This document shows, in pieces, positions 25,640 to 33,834 of a stretch of DNA of 64,000 nucleotides. The first letter of the stretch is position 1. Each line of letters begins with the position of its first letter. Under the pieces are notes generated by a model. It searched no databases, was not told the origin of the DNA, and saw only the letters and a program-made list of their open reading frames with translations. The position numbers and the translations under genes are program-made. Location: contig JAIQGK010000001.1 in assembly GCA_020072645.1 (NCBI GenBank), positions 420,191-484,190 of the forward strand, in the 5' to 3' direction. This DNA is from Terriglobia bacterium. GTDB taxonomy: Bacteria; Acidobacteriota; Terriglobia; Terriglobales; Acidobacteriaceae.

Positions 25640-27190
25640 TTACTTCCAATTCCTCTCCGCTTCAGACAAAATTCCGGCGAATACCTCAATCCCATCCCAC
25701 AGGTTTTGCAGGCGAAGGTTCTCGTTCGCGCCGTGCTGGTTATTGTCGTGGTTGGCAATCGGCAGACCGACAACCGGCGTCTTCAGCACGTCAGTAAATA
25801 GATACATGGGGATACTGCCGCCGAGCAGCGGCATCTTGATTACCGAATTTCCGACCGTCTGCTCCATCGCTCTTACCACCGGCTGCACTGCTGGATCGTC
25901 CATCGCCACTCGCGCCGCCTTGTATCCCGGTCCCCAGCTCACCTTGATTACTTTTGCGTGCTGGCGTCGGGTCTCGATGTCCGGCGTCTGCCGCACGATA
26001 TAAAAACCTTGCTGCGTGATGAACTGTTCCACCAGTTCGTGCACCCGCTCTGGGGTCTGGTTTGGCACCAGCCGGAAATCGATGGACGCCTTTGCCGTGG
26101 TGGAAATCGCATTCTGCGCTTTCTCCTCGACGTGCCCAGCTTCGATGCCACGAATATTCAGCGCCGGCTGCGTGATGGCCATGGGCAGGGAAGCGCCTGC
26201 GCTCTCAGTCCATGCCAGTCCAAGCTCCTGCTTCAGCGGCGTATCAACATCAGGGCTCTGCGCGATGGCCGCTCGCTCCGCTGCGGTCAAGGCCCGCACA
26301 TCATCATAAAATCCTGGAATAAGAATGTGCGAGTTCGCGTCGCGCATGTGCGCCAGCAAGTCCACCAGCACTGCCGCCGGATTCGGGGCCCAGTTGCCGT
26401 AATGGCCGTCATGCAGAACGCGGCCAGGGCCATACACCGTGAGTTCCAGATCAGTCACGCCGCGCGCGCCAAAGTAAAGCTGCATGCGCCGCGTCTGGTT
26501 CACCGGCCCATCGCTCAGAATCCATATGTCGCCCTTCAGCAAACTGCCGTACTGCTGAAAGACCTCGGCAAGATGCGGCGACCCTGCCTCTTCCTCGCCT
26601 TCAAAAAACACTTTTACATTTACGCCGATGGGAATCTTCTTGGCGCGCAGCGCATCTGTCGCCGTAAGCACGGCCTGAATCGGCGTTTTGTCGTCGCTGG
26701 CGGAGCGGGCATAGATTCGCCACTCCGGATTCAGAGGCCCTTTTAGCGACTCCAGCGGGATTGTCTTGCCATCCACCGGGCCGTCTCGTAACACTGGCGT
26801 CCAAGGATCGCTGGCCCACTGCGCTTTGTCCACCGGCTGGCCGTCATAGTGCGCGTAAAAGATTAATGTGTGTCTCGCGCCTGGAGTGTTGAGTTCGCCA
26901 TAGACCACCGGAGGAGTGCCAGCAACAGTAAGTTTCTGAGTGTGAAAGCCGCGCTGCTCCAGCATCTTGCTGATTGCATCGGCATTGCGCGTGATGTTGG
27001 CGGTATCACTGGCGACGTTCGGCAGCGCAAGCAGTTGCGCAAAGCTGCGTACTATCTCCGCTTCATGCTGCTGGCGATATTCGCGGACAGCGTTGCGTAC
27101 GGACTGTGGAGACTGATCTTGCGCGGTGGCGAATGCGGAGGCCAGACACAATACGCCGGCAACCATTGCCCATCGATTCTGTTTCAGCAT
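25640..27190 (-). CDS. exported M20-family metallopeptidase (dipeptidase-like)
   Basis: 516 residues with a signal peptide ending at ATAQDQ. It has the M20 metal motifs in order: FYAHYDGQPVD (His ligand and Asp), YARSASDDKTP (bridging Asp), FFEGEEEAGSPH (catalytic Glu and ligand), a dimerisation domain in the middle (about 230-370) and a late histidine region near the C-terminus (ANHDNNQHGANE). Family members hydrolyse dipeptides, carnosine or acyl amino acids with two zinc or manganese ions; the exported location suggests peptide scavenging. Start fits the signal peptide. Confidence 0.9.
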   Translation of the reverse strand: MLKQNRWAMVAGVLCLASAFATAQDQSPQSVRNAVREYRQQHEAEIVRSFAQLLALPNVASDTANITRNADAISKMLEQRGFHTQKLTVAGTPPVVYGELNTPGARHTLIFYAHYDGQPVDKAQWASDPWTPVLRDGPVDGKTIPLESLKGPLNPEWRIYARSASDDKTPIQAVLTATDALRAKKIPIGVNVKVFFEGEEEAGSPHLAEVFQQYGSLLKGDIWILSDGPVNQTRRMQLYFGARGVTDLELTVYGPGRVLHDGHYGNWAPNPAAVLVDLLAHMRDANSHILIPGFYDDVRALTAAERAAIAQSPDVDTPLKQELGLAWTESAGASLPMAITQPALNIRGIEAGHVEEKAQNAISTTAKASIDFRLVPNQTPERVHELVEQFITQQGFYIVRQTPDIETRRQHAKVIKVSWGPGYKAARVAMDDPAVQPVVRAMEQTVGNSVIKMPLLGGSIPMYLFTDVLKTPVVGLPIANHDNNQHGANENLRLQNLWDGIEVFAGILSEAERNWK

Positions 27191-27320
27191 GGCTGCAATG
27201 ATAAATGGAATTATTAAGGCACTGTCGCATCATGCTGCTGCGAATTTCATGAGCTTGGCTTGTATCAGGGCATGAAGTTTTCTGGTCGGAAAACTCCTGA
27301 TGCAGGATCACAAGTGTCAG

Positions 27321-27340
27321 GGCACGAGTTCACTCGTGCC
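27321..27340. repeat. REP-like palindrome
   Basis: GGCACGAG, loop TTCA, CTCGTGCC, an 8-bp perfect stem between two minus-strand genes, followed 30 nt later by a smaller GGGCTTTAGCCC hairpin. The two together probably end the upstream transcript or are dispersed repeats. Confidence 0.55.
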
Positions 27341-27387
27341 GAAAGCGCTTCAAATGATCCGGGCTTTAGCCCCTGAAAAAAGAACGC

Positions 27388-29016
27388 TTACTTCTTGCCC
27401 TTCTTCTTCGCGGGAGCGGCCTTTTTCTTAGGCGCAGCTTTCTTTGGCGCAGGCTTCTTGGCCGCTGGCTTTGCAGCAGCTTTTGTCGGCGCAGCTTTCT
27501 TTGCAGCCGCTGCCGGTGCGGGAGCAGCTTTCTGTTTGCCTGCCGGTGCGGCATGCTTTGCAGGAGCCGCCGCAGGCGGGGCGCTTGCAGCTTCAGCCGC
27601 GGGTGCTGCCGCCGCAGGCGCAGGTGCGCCAGCCAATGCGTTCTTGGGCTTGCGTCCACGCTTTTTGGGCGCTTGATCTCCTGGTGCTGCTTCCTTCTTC
27701 GCTCTTCCGCGGCGCGGAGGTGGTGGCGGTGGCGGCGGTTCCGGTGGAGAATATGGCTCCAGGAACTTCACAATTTCCGTATGCGAGCGCAGCTTGCCGT
27801 CCAGCAACATCAGGAATGCTTCATCCAGGATTTTTTTGTACTCGGGATGTTCCGGTGTAATGCGCATCTCCACCATTTCAGGGAACGGCAGTTTTTGCCG
27901 GACAAGCGGCCACTTGGTCAGGAAATTCTTGATCCTCTGCTCCACCGCCGAAGCCCGCGGCGTGATGGCATTAAACAGCAGAGCATCCGGCCGGTTCGTC
28001 ATGAGGAATTTCCATGTTTCCGACGGCAGCGCCAGCTCCTTGGCCATCAGCTTCTTGGCAAAATCTTTGGCGTCATCTTCCAGATGCTTCCAGCGCTCCA
28101 CAAACCCTTTGTTCACGATCTGCTTTTGCATCGCAGAAATATCTTTATCGGGCAGTTTGCGCGTAAGGAAGTGCATCACAATGGGACTGGCGTCCGGATT
28201 CACGCCAACTTCCTGTAGCTGCTGCTTGACCTTGAAAACCTGGTTTATGCCGGCGGTATCCACCTTGGCCACGGAGAAGTGCGGCACCAGCACTTTTAGC
28301 CAGCCTTCTTTTTCCAGTGCCTTCAGAACTTCGATCGGATTATCTTCATGCGCAAGCTGCTCAATCTCATGTCCCACAGTGCGGTCAGAAATATTTTCAA
28401 TGTAGTTATTTTCTTTGGCCGCGTCATAGCGTGCCTGGGTGCGCTCTTCCAGAGTCCAGTGGAAGCGGGTTATCAGCCGCGTGGCGCGAATCAGCCGAGA
28501 AGGCTCTTCATAAAATGCGTAGTTATGCAGGACGCGCAGCACCTTGGCTTCAATATCGGCCACGCCGTTGAAAGGGTCTGTAAGCAGCCCACGTGAACCC
28601 GGGTTGAGCGAGAGCGCCATCGCATTGACGGTAAAGTCCCGCCGGCGCATGTCGTCATAGATTGTTCCCGGAGTGACCTCGGCGGGTTTGCCCGGTTTGT
28701 CATAGCGCTCTGATCGGGCACTGGTGACCTCCGCGCGGACATTTCCCGGCAGCAGCAGCATCAGCGTGCGCGTACCTTCGTCGCTGGCTTCCAGCACGGC
28801 GCCTGCTTTTTCAAAATCTTTCTGCAGCTTGAGCGCGTTGCCCTGCACGGAGAAATCGAGATCGCGGATAATAAACCCGCTGATAATGTCGCGGACCGCG
28901 CCCCCGGTCAGGTAGATGTTCATTTCATGGGCACGGGCAACGTCGGTCACCAGCGCGACTGCTCGCTGCTGGTCCGGCGTAAGCCGGGTTTCCATTAGGT
29001 AAATAAAGTCAGCCAT
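27388..29016 (-). CDS. tRNA nucleotidyltransferase / poly(A) polymerase family protein with histone-H1-like tail
   Basis: 542 residues. Residues 20-250 form a class II nucleotidyltransferase: LTGGAVRDIISG, RDLDFSVQG (metal-binding Asp pair), RRRDFTVNAMALSL and EEPSRLIRATRLITRF. Residues 250-420 are the helical body/tail. It adds CCA to tRNA 3' ends or acts as poly(A) polymerase; sequence alone does not decide. Residues 423-542 are unusual: a run of prolines, then AT-hook-like KKRGRKPK and a long Lys/Ala/Pro repeat (AKKAAPTKAAAKPAAKKPAP) like eukaryotic histone H1 or bacterial HctB tails. The tail is probably disordered and nucleic-acid binding. Confidence 0.88.
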   Translation of the reverse strand: MADFIYLMETRLTPDQQRAVALVTDVARAHEMNIYLTGGAVRDIISGFIIRDLDFSVQGNALKLQKDFEKAGAVLEASDEGTRTLMLLLPGNVRAEVTSARSERYDKPGKPAEVTPGTIYDDMRRRDFTVNAMALSLNPGSRGLLTDPFNGVADIEAKVLRVLHNYAFYEEPSRLIRATRLITRFHWTLEERTQARYDAAKENNYIENISDRTVGHEIEQLAHEDNPIEVLKALEKEGWLKVLVPHFSVAKVDTAGINQVFKVKQQLQEVGVNPDASPIVMHFLTRKLPDKDISAMQKQIVNKGFVERWKHLEDDAKDFAKKLMAKELALPSETWKFLMTNRPDALLFNAITPRASAVEQRIKNFLTKWPLVRQKLPFPEMVEMRITPEHPEYKKILDEAFLMLLDGKLRSHTEIVKFLEPYSPPEPPPPPPPPRRGRAKKEAAPGDQAPKKRGRKPKNALAGAPAPAAAAPAAEAASAPPAAAPAKHAAPAGKQKAAPAPAAAAKKAAPTKAAAKPAAKKPAPKKAAPKKKAAPAKKKGKK

Positions 29017-29241
29017 CAGTTAAAGGAACACACAATTGTCCTTCCGGGCTATGGCCGGTAGGCTAACCGCTTCTCCAGGTTTTTCGTAAGTTGCACTTTA
29101 TACAAGAGTTAGACGTCTACCGCAGGGACTAGAACAAACTCGAAACATTATCACAAAGGTTACCTTTTGGCTACCCCATCACGCGGAAACGTGGGATGAC
29201 GTCTTTGATGCCCCCGCAAACAGTGCGAGAATCAATGGATT

Positions 29242-29721
29242 ATGGCCTCCAGCCACAAAAAGGTGATCGTGCGCAAAATGGGACGCGATTCCATCAGCGG
29301 ATACGTTTCACCCGCGAATTTTGTGGTTGAGGGCAAGCTGGAACTGCTGAATCCCTCCGGCAAAGTGGTGCTGATTGACCTGGGCGAAGTTAAAAGCGTG
29401 GACTTTGTCCGCGATTTCAGTGACACCGCCGCCGTGGGACGCAAGACTTTTACCACTCGTCCGCGCACCGATGGACTTTGGGTGCGGCTCAAATTCATTG
29501 ACAATGACGTTCTTGAAGGCCTGATGGCCAACGATCTTACCCAGGTAAGCGCCGAGGGATTTTTTATTACGCCGCCGGATACGCGCGGCAACACGCAACG
29601 GGTCTTCGTTCCCCGCACCGCCCTGCAGGAGTTGAATGTGCTGGCTGTGATTGGTCGTCCGGAGGCCCACAAGAAAAGCGCGGAAGATGTTCGCCAGGAA
29701 AAGTTGTTTATGGAATCCTAA
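29242..29721 (+). CDS. hypothetical conserved beta-rich protein
   Basis: 159 residues, no firmly recognised family. N-terminal KKVIVRKMGRDSISGYVSPA and KVVLIDLGEVKSVDFVRDFS, then LWVRLKFIDNDVLEGLMAND look like a small beta-barrel such as PilZ-adjacent or Sm-like folds. It lacks the RxxxR and D/NxSxxG of true PilZ. It starts a plus-strand group that continues with lpxD 90 nt downstream. Acidobacterial genomes often carry such proteins, but I cannot name a role. Confidence 0.6.
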   Translation: MASSHKKVIVRKMGRDSISGYVSPANFVVEGKLELLNPSGKVVLIDLGEVKSVDFVRDFSDTAAVGRKTFTTRPRTDGLWVRLKFIDNDVLEGLMANDLTQVSAEGFFITPPDTRGNTQRVFVPRTALQELNVLAVIGRPEAHKKSAEDVRQEKLFMES

Positions 29722-29810
29722 GGGTCGGTCATTACGATTTTGCTCCATCCTTGCCGCTCTTCCCATTACAATCACGCCTTTAGGTAAGTTTTTCTCAGGA
29801 CCCATTGGTT

Positions 29811-30815
29811 ATGAAGCTCAAAGAACTCGCGGCCAAGCTGGGTGCCAGGCTTGATCCGCCGGATGCCGACGCTGAAGTAAGCAGTGTCGGTTCCATTGAG
29901 GCTGCTGTTCCCGGCCAGATTACTTTTGCCGTCAGTTCCAAGTACGCGCCGTTGGCCAAAGCTAGCAAAGCATCCGCTCTGATCGTTGACGAAAAATTCC
30001 CCGCGCTGCAAAAGCCAACTCTGAGGACAAAGAATCCGCAGTTTGCCTATGCTCGTGCCGTAGAACTCCTTCACGTCCTGCCGCAGGAAAAACGCGGTAT
30101 CCACCCCACGGCGGTCATCGATTCTTCGGCGCGCATCGGCGCCAACGCTTCGATCGGCGCATGTGTCGTGATCGGGGCCGATGTTGAAATCGGCGAAAAC
30201 TGCACCCTGCTGCCGCAGGTAGTGGTCTATCGCGGAGTAAAGATTGGCAAGAACTTTTTCGCGCACGCGCATGTCTCCATTCGCGAAAACTGTGAGATCG
30301 GTGACAATGTGCTGCTGCATAATGGAGTCGTCATTGGCTCTGATGGATTCGGCTTCTCCAAGGACGATTCCGGCAATTGGTACAAGATCCCCCAGACCGG
30401 ACGCGTGATAATTGAGGACAACGTGGAGATTCAGGCGAACTCATGTGTGGATCGCGCCAGCCTGGGCGAAACGCGCATCGGCCGCAACACCAAGATCGAT
30501 AATCTTTCTCAGGTGGCGCATAACTGCGTCATTGCGGAAAATTCCATGCTGTGTGCTCAGGTGGGGCTTGCCGGATCAACGGAGATTGGCAAGAACGTGA
30601 TCCTTGCCGGCCAGGTTGGTGTGGCCGGGCATTGTAAGATTGGCGATGGCGTGATCGTCACTGCGCAGAGCGGCACGCACGGCGATATTCCAGCCGGCTC
30701 AATGGTCAGCGGCACGCCCGCGTTTGATCACAAGCAATGGCTGCGCAGCGTAACCGCATTTATGAAGCTGCCGGAAATGGCGCGGGCCATTCGCGGCAAA
30801 GGCACGAAAGAATAA
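29811..30815 (+). CDS. lpxD: UDP-3-O-(3-hydroxyacyl)glucosamine N-acyltransferase
   Basis: 334 residues from MKLKELAAKLG. N-terminal uridine-binding domain (residues 1-95, ITFAVSSKYAPLAKASKASA) is followed by a left-handed beta-helix of hexapeptide repeats (residues 100-310, IGANASIGACVVIGADVEIG). The catalytic His lies in LSQVAHNCVI, preceded by ANSCVDRASLG, as in E. coli LpxD. It adds the N-linked acyl chain in the third step of lipid A synthesis on the cytoplasmic side, showing this is an LPS-bearing diderm. Its TAA overlaps the ATG of the next gene by one base. Confidence 0.95.
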   Translation: MKLKELAAKLGARLDPPDADAEVSSVGSIEAAVPGQITFAVSSKYAPLAKASKASALIVDEKFPALQKPTLRTKNPQFAYARAVELLHVLPQEKRGIHPTAVIDSSARIGANASIGACVVIGADVEIGENCTLLPQVVVYRGVKIGKNFFAHAHVSIRENCEIGDNVLLHNGVVIGSDGFGFSKDDSGNWYKIPQTGRVIIEDNVEIQANSCVDRASLGETRIGRNTKIDNLSQVAHNCVIAENSMLCAQVGLAGSTEIGKNVILAGQVGVAGHCKIGDGVIVTAQSGTHGDIPAGSMVSGTPAFDHKQWLRSVTAFMKLPEMARAIRGKGTKE

Positions 30816-31579
30816 TGACGGCTGACCGACCAGAAAAAAAACCGATCAAGGTGCTCCTGCTGGATGACAGGCATGACAACCTGATCCTGCGCTCCGCCAT
30901 TTTGCGCAGCAACGGCTATGAGGCCATCAGCTCGGCCTCGGTTGAAGAAGCTGAGACGCATCTGGATAAAATCGACATCGCCGTACTCGACTATCACCTG
31001 GGCGCGGGCAAGTTCGGCACGGAAGTAGCGCAGTCTCTGCGCGACAAGCGTCCGGAAGTCCCCATCATTATTCTTTCCGCCACGCTCGAAAGAAAATTCG
31101 GCGGCGTGGAAGATATGCACCTGCTCAAAGGCTATAGCTCAGTCGATGACTTGCTGGGCGCGTTGCGGTCCTTTGAGGCCAAGCGCCGCGGCAAGCCGGT
31201 GGTGGTGGACGCGCGGGACTTCTTCTACTCCCGCATCGCCATGGCGATGGGCGATGACATCGTGCTGGAAATCCTTGATCGCGACGGCGTCTGGCAATAT
31301 GTAAATGAATTCTTCGCCCGGCTTTATGAGCGCAAGCGAACCTGGTTTTCCGGCAAGAACCGTTTTGAGGAATTTCCCGAACTCAGCGCCGAGTGGAAAG
31401 AAATTATTCGCACCGTGGCCGATACGCGTGAAACCTACGTGGACCGCAGCTTTCGCTGTCTGCCTCACCTGCCCAAGAAGAAAAGCCGCTGGAACTGGAA
31501 CATCCTGGTGTTCCCGCTCAAACTGCATGACAACCGCAACGGCGCTGTGCTGGCCGCGCGCGTGATCGAAAAGAAATGA
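30815..31579 (+). CDS. response regulator with C-terminal PAS-like domain
   Basis: 254 residues. The ATG overlaps the lpxD stop (TAATG), so translation is coupled. Residues 10-125 are a receiver domain with acidic pair LLLDDRHDN, phospho-acceptor IDIAVLDYHLG and ILSA; the conserved Lys is followed by a Gly-rich segment (LLKGYSSVDDLL). Residues about 145-250 resemble a PAS domain: DIVLEILDRDGVWQYVNEFF, RFEEFPEL, DRSFRCLPHL and a last strand pair. No output domain such as HTH or GGDEF is present, so it may pass signals by protein contact. Confidence 0.7.
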   Translation: MTADRPEKKPIKVLLLDDRHDNLILRSAILRSNGYEAISSASVEEAETHLDKIDIAVLDYHLGAGKFGTEVAQSLRDKRPEVPIIILSATLERKFGGVEDMHLLKGYSSVDDLLGALRSFEAKRRGKPVVVDARDFFYSRIAMAMGDDIVLEILDRDGVWQYVNEFFARLYERKRTWFSGKNRFEEFPELSAEWKEIIRTVADTRETYVDRSFRCLPHLPKKKSRWNWNILVFPLKLHDNRNGAVLAARVIEKK

Positions 31580-31926
31580 GGACTGCGAGAGTCTGTTTCG
31601 CGCTGTTGCTGTTTGCTTTCCTCGCGGGATGCCGCGCCCATATGGTGAAAATCAAGCTGGTCAACACCAGCACCGCTCCACTTTCCACTATCATTGTGGA
31701 CTATCCCAGTGCCACGTTTGGCAAAGACAAGCTAGCCCCCGGTGAAACTTTTTCTTCCCCGGTGAAGATCACAGACAGTGGCCCGCTCAAGGTGCAGTTC
31801 ACGGATGCCAAGGGCGTCATCCACAGATATACCGGACTAACCCTGCATCCGAACGCGGAAGGATTGATCGAAATCATGTTGGATCAGAACAACGCCGCAA
31901 TTACCAAAGAATCCGGCGGTCAGTGA
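31576..31926 (+). CDS. small lipoprotein
   Basis: 116 residues; its ATGA overlaps the preceding stop by four bases, indicating translational coupling. Signal sequence RTARVCFALLLFAFLAGC with a clear lipobox LAGC, so it is lipidated at Cys19. The mature part has beta-strand character (VKIKLVNTSTAPLSTIIVDY, GETFSSPVKITDSGPLKVQF, LIEIMLDQNNAAI). No family recognised. Confidence 0.7.
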   Translation: MRTARVCFALLLFAFLAGCRAHMVKIKLVNTSTAPLSTIIVDYPSATFGKDKLAPGETFSSPVKITDSGPLKVQFTDAKGVIHRYTGLTLHPNAEGLIEIMLDQNNAAITKESGGQ

Positions 31927-31959
31927 TGAAACTGCGCAGGCGCAGGGTGAAAGCAGAAT

Positions 31960-32328
31960 CTATCGTTCAGCCGTTTTCAGAGCCAAACGTTTCAGGCGAG
32001 CTTTCTTCCCCGGCTTTGATTGCACGGCTGTGTTGCGCAGCTCTTCCAACCGGTACCAGTGCAGCGTAATCTGGCTCCGCCCAATCGCCGTGAGCGAGAC
32101 GAGCGTTTGCGGTTTTTTGTCCAGGAATCTTTTAGTTATCTCGATCAAACCTGCGTCTTCCAGCTTGCTCAAGTGCGCGGACAGATTTCCATTGGTAAGT
32201 CCGGTAGCGCGCTGCAAAAACACAAAGTCCGCCTCCTGGCAGGAGGAAAGCACGGTCAAAATTGCCAGCCGCGCCGGCTCGTGGACCAGCCGGTCCAGTT
32301 CGTTGATCTGCTGCGGCAGATTAGCCAT
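31960..32328 (-). CDS. winged-helix transcriptional regulator (HTH_34/ArsR-MarR type)
   Basis: 122 residues from MANLPQQINELDRL. The segment VHEPARLAILTVLSSCQEAD, FLQRATGLTNGNLSAHLSKL, EDAGLIEITKRFLDKKPQTLVSLT is the winged-helix core: recognition helix NGNLSAHLSKLE and a wing with KK. The C-terminus is basic. The start codon lies within the last codons of the upstream membrane protein gene (8-nt overlap), so both are co-translated; such regulators often control their partner membrane protein. Confidence 0.8.
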   Translation of the reverse strand: MANLPQQINELDRLVHEPARLAILTVLSSCQEADFVFLQRATGLTNGNLSAHLSKLEDAGLIEITKRFLDKKPQTLVSLTAIGRSQITLHWYRLEELRNTAVQSKPGKKARLKRLALKTAER

Positions 32329-32944
32329 GGCTCTCTCCCGCTTCAATGGGCGGCAGGCTGTGCACCAGCATCCAGTGGTCGCCCAATCCAATAACCACCA
32401 GCGCTAGACCGCTTACAATCAGTTCCATGCCGTGCGCGAGCTGCTCGCTGCTGGCCCAATGCAGCACCGGCGCAATGCTTAATCCCAACAGGACCATGCC
32501 GGCGGCGATGCGGTGCACCAGGAAATCCCTGCGGAATTCAGCTCCAATCAAGCAGGCGCCCACAACAAGCCAAAGCGTATCCACCTGGGAAGGAAAGTAG
32601 GCCGGTATGATAAAAACCTGCAGAACTCCAATGGCTATGATGCCAATAGTTCGTAACAAGCCGGCAAGTTCTGAAATTTGCACCGGCGCGGCCGAAACAG
32701 TCCCATACCTCTCGGCATAAAACCGGCTTGTCCTCTTCCTCACGACTTCGTAGAACAATGAGTACGCGAAGACAAAACACGGCAGGGTAAGATTTCGCGC
32801 CGCAGCTCCGCTCAGCCACTGCATGGAGCCCACGAGCGCCATCACTCCTCCCACAACGGCCCAGGGAAGTTTTTGCAGCCTCGTATAGTTTCTGGCGGCA
32901 AATTGCAATCGTCGCAGATCGCGGCTTATGGAAATTCCATCCAT
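32321..32944 (-). CDS. multi-pass membrane protein paired with the regulator
   Basis: 207 residues from MDGISISRDL; a longer TTG start (32980) is less likely. About five to six membrane segments are visible: WAVVGGVMALVGSM, LPCFVFAYSLFYEVV, IGIIAIGVLQVFIIPAYF, LWLVVGACLIGAEF, AAGMVLLGLSIAPVL and LIVSGLALVVIGLGD. No family motif recognised. It overlaps the winged-helix regulator downstream, forming a two-gene unit whose signal is unknown. Confidence 0.65.
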   Translation of the reverse strand: MDGISISRDLRRLQFAARNYTRLQKLPWAVVGGVMALVGSMQWLSGAAARNLTLPCFVFAYSLFYEVVRKRTSRFYAERYGTVSAAPVQISELAGLLRTIGIIAIGVLQVFIIPAYFPSQVDTLWLVVGACLIGAEFRRDFLVHRIAAGMVLLGLSIAPVLHWASSEQLAHGMELIVSGLALVVIGLGDHWMLVHSLPPIEAGESHG

Positions 32945-33108
32945 AGACAAGTTTGTACTGCAAACCTCTCTGCGGGTCAAGGAAAATCTTGAGCGGCCCC
33001 CTTTCAGGGCTTTAGGTTGGCTTTTGATCCGGGCGTCAGCCTAAACAATGCCGGGACAAGTCCGTAATGTGCTGCAAAGGATTTTGCCCTTCGCCTTGGA
33101 AAAGTGGG

Positions 33109-33834
33109 TTATTGTCTTTCTGGCGGCAAAGCGCTGTTAATCGCCGCACGCACAGCTTCCACCAATTCTTCCCGCGAAGCAAATTGCCTGGGATCAACCG
33201 GCGGGTGGAAGACGAGCGTTGCCGTCCCGCCTTTTATCAGTGACGTTCCTTTCGGCATCATCTCGTAGGTGCCAAGGATTGTAATCGGCACGATTGGAAA
33301 TCCTGTCTCCGCCGCCAGATGAAACGGCCCTTTCTTGAACGGCATCAGCCGTCCGTCGGGTGAGCGCGTGCCTTCCGGGAAGATGGTCATATTGATGTGG
33401 TGCTTCATGACCTCACCCGCACGGCGGATGCTGTTGATGGCTGAGTCGCGATTGCTGCGCTCCACCGGCACAATCTCCGCAAGGTCCAGCGCCTTGTTCA
33501 CGATTGGGATCTTCCAGATTTCTCTCTTTGCCAGTACAGACGTGCGCCCGGGAATTACCGGCACAAGGATTGGCGGATCAAGGTTGGAAACATGGTTCGA
33601 CATAAAGATGTAAGTGCCCGCCGGATCGATCTTGTCCAGGCCCACCCGCTTCACCTTTACGCCGGCGACTCTGGGACCGGCGAACGCCAGCCACATACCT
33701 ACTGAATAAAGGAGCTCTATCTTGCCGGTGATCAGAGTCCAGGGAAAAACGATGAGCGCGGCAGGAGGAATAAAAATAATCCAGAAGATCAACGCCAACA
33801 GTGTTCGGGCAAATGCCACGGCGCGGCTGATCAT
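33109..33834 (-). CDS. plsC: 1-acyl-sn-glycerol-3-phosphate acyltransferase
   Basis: 241 residues. N-terminal membrane segment (LLALIFWIIFIPPAALIVFP) anchors it to the inner membrane. Catalytic motifs: I, NHVSNLDPP (the HxxxxD catalytic pair); III, FPEGTRSPDG (glycerophosphate binding); IV, VVPITILG. It converts lysophosphatidic acid to phosphatidic acid in phospholipid synthesis. The gene overlaps the mpl stop by four bases (ATGA), linking lipid and wall synthesis in one transcript. Confidence 0.9.
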   Translation of the reverse strand: MISRAVAFARTLLALIFWIIFIPPAALIVFPWTLITGKIELLYSVGMWLAFAGPRVAGVKVKRVGLDKIDPAGTYIFMSNHVSNLDPPILVPVIPGRTSVLAKREIWKIPIVNKALDLAEIVPVERSNRDSAINSIRRAGEVMKHHINMTIFPEGTRSPDGRLMPFKKGPFHLAAETGFPIVPITILGTYEMMPKGTSLIKGGTATLVFHPPVDPRQFASREELVEAVRAAINSALPPERQ

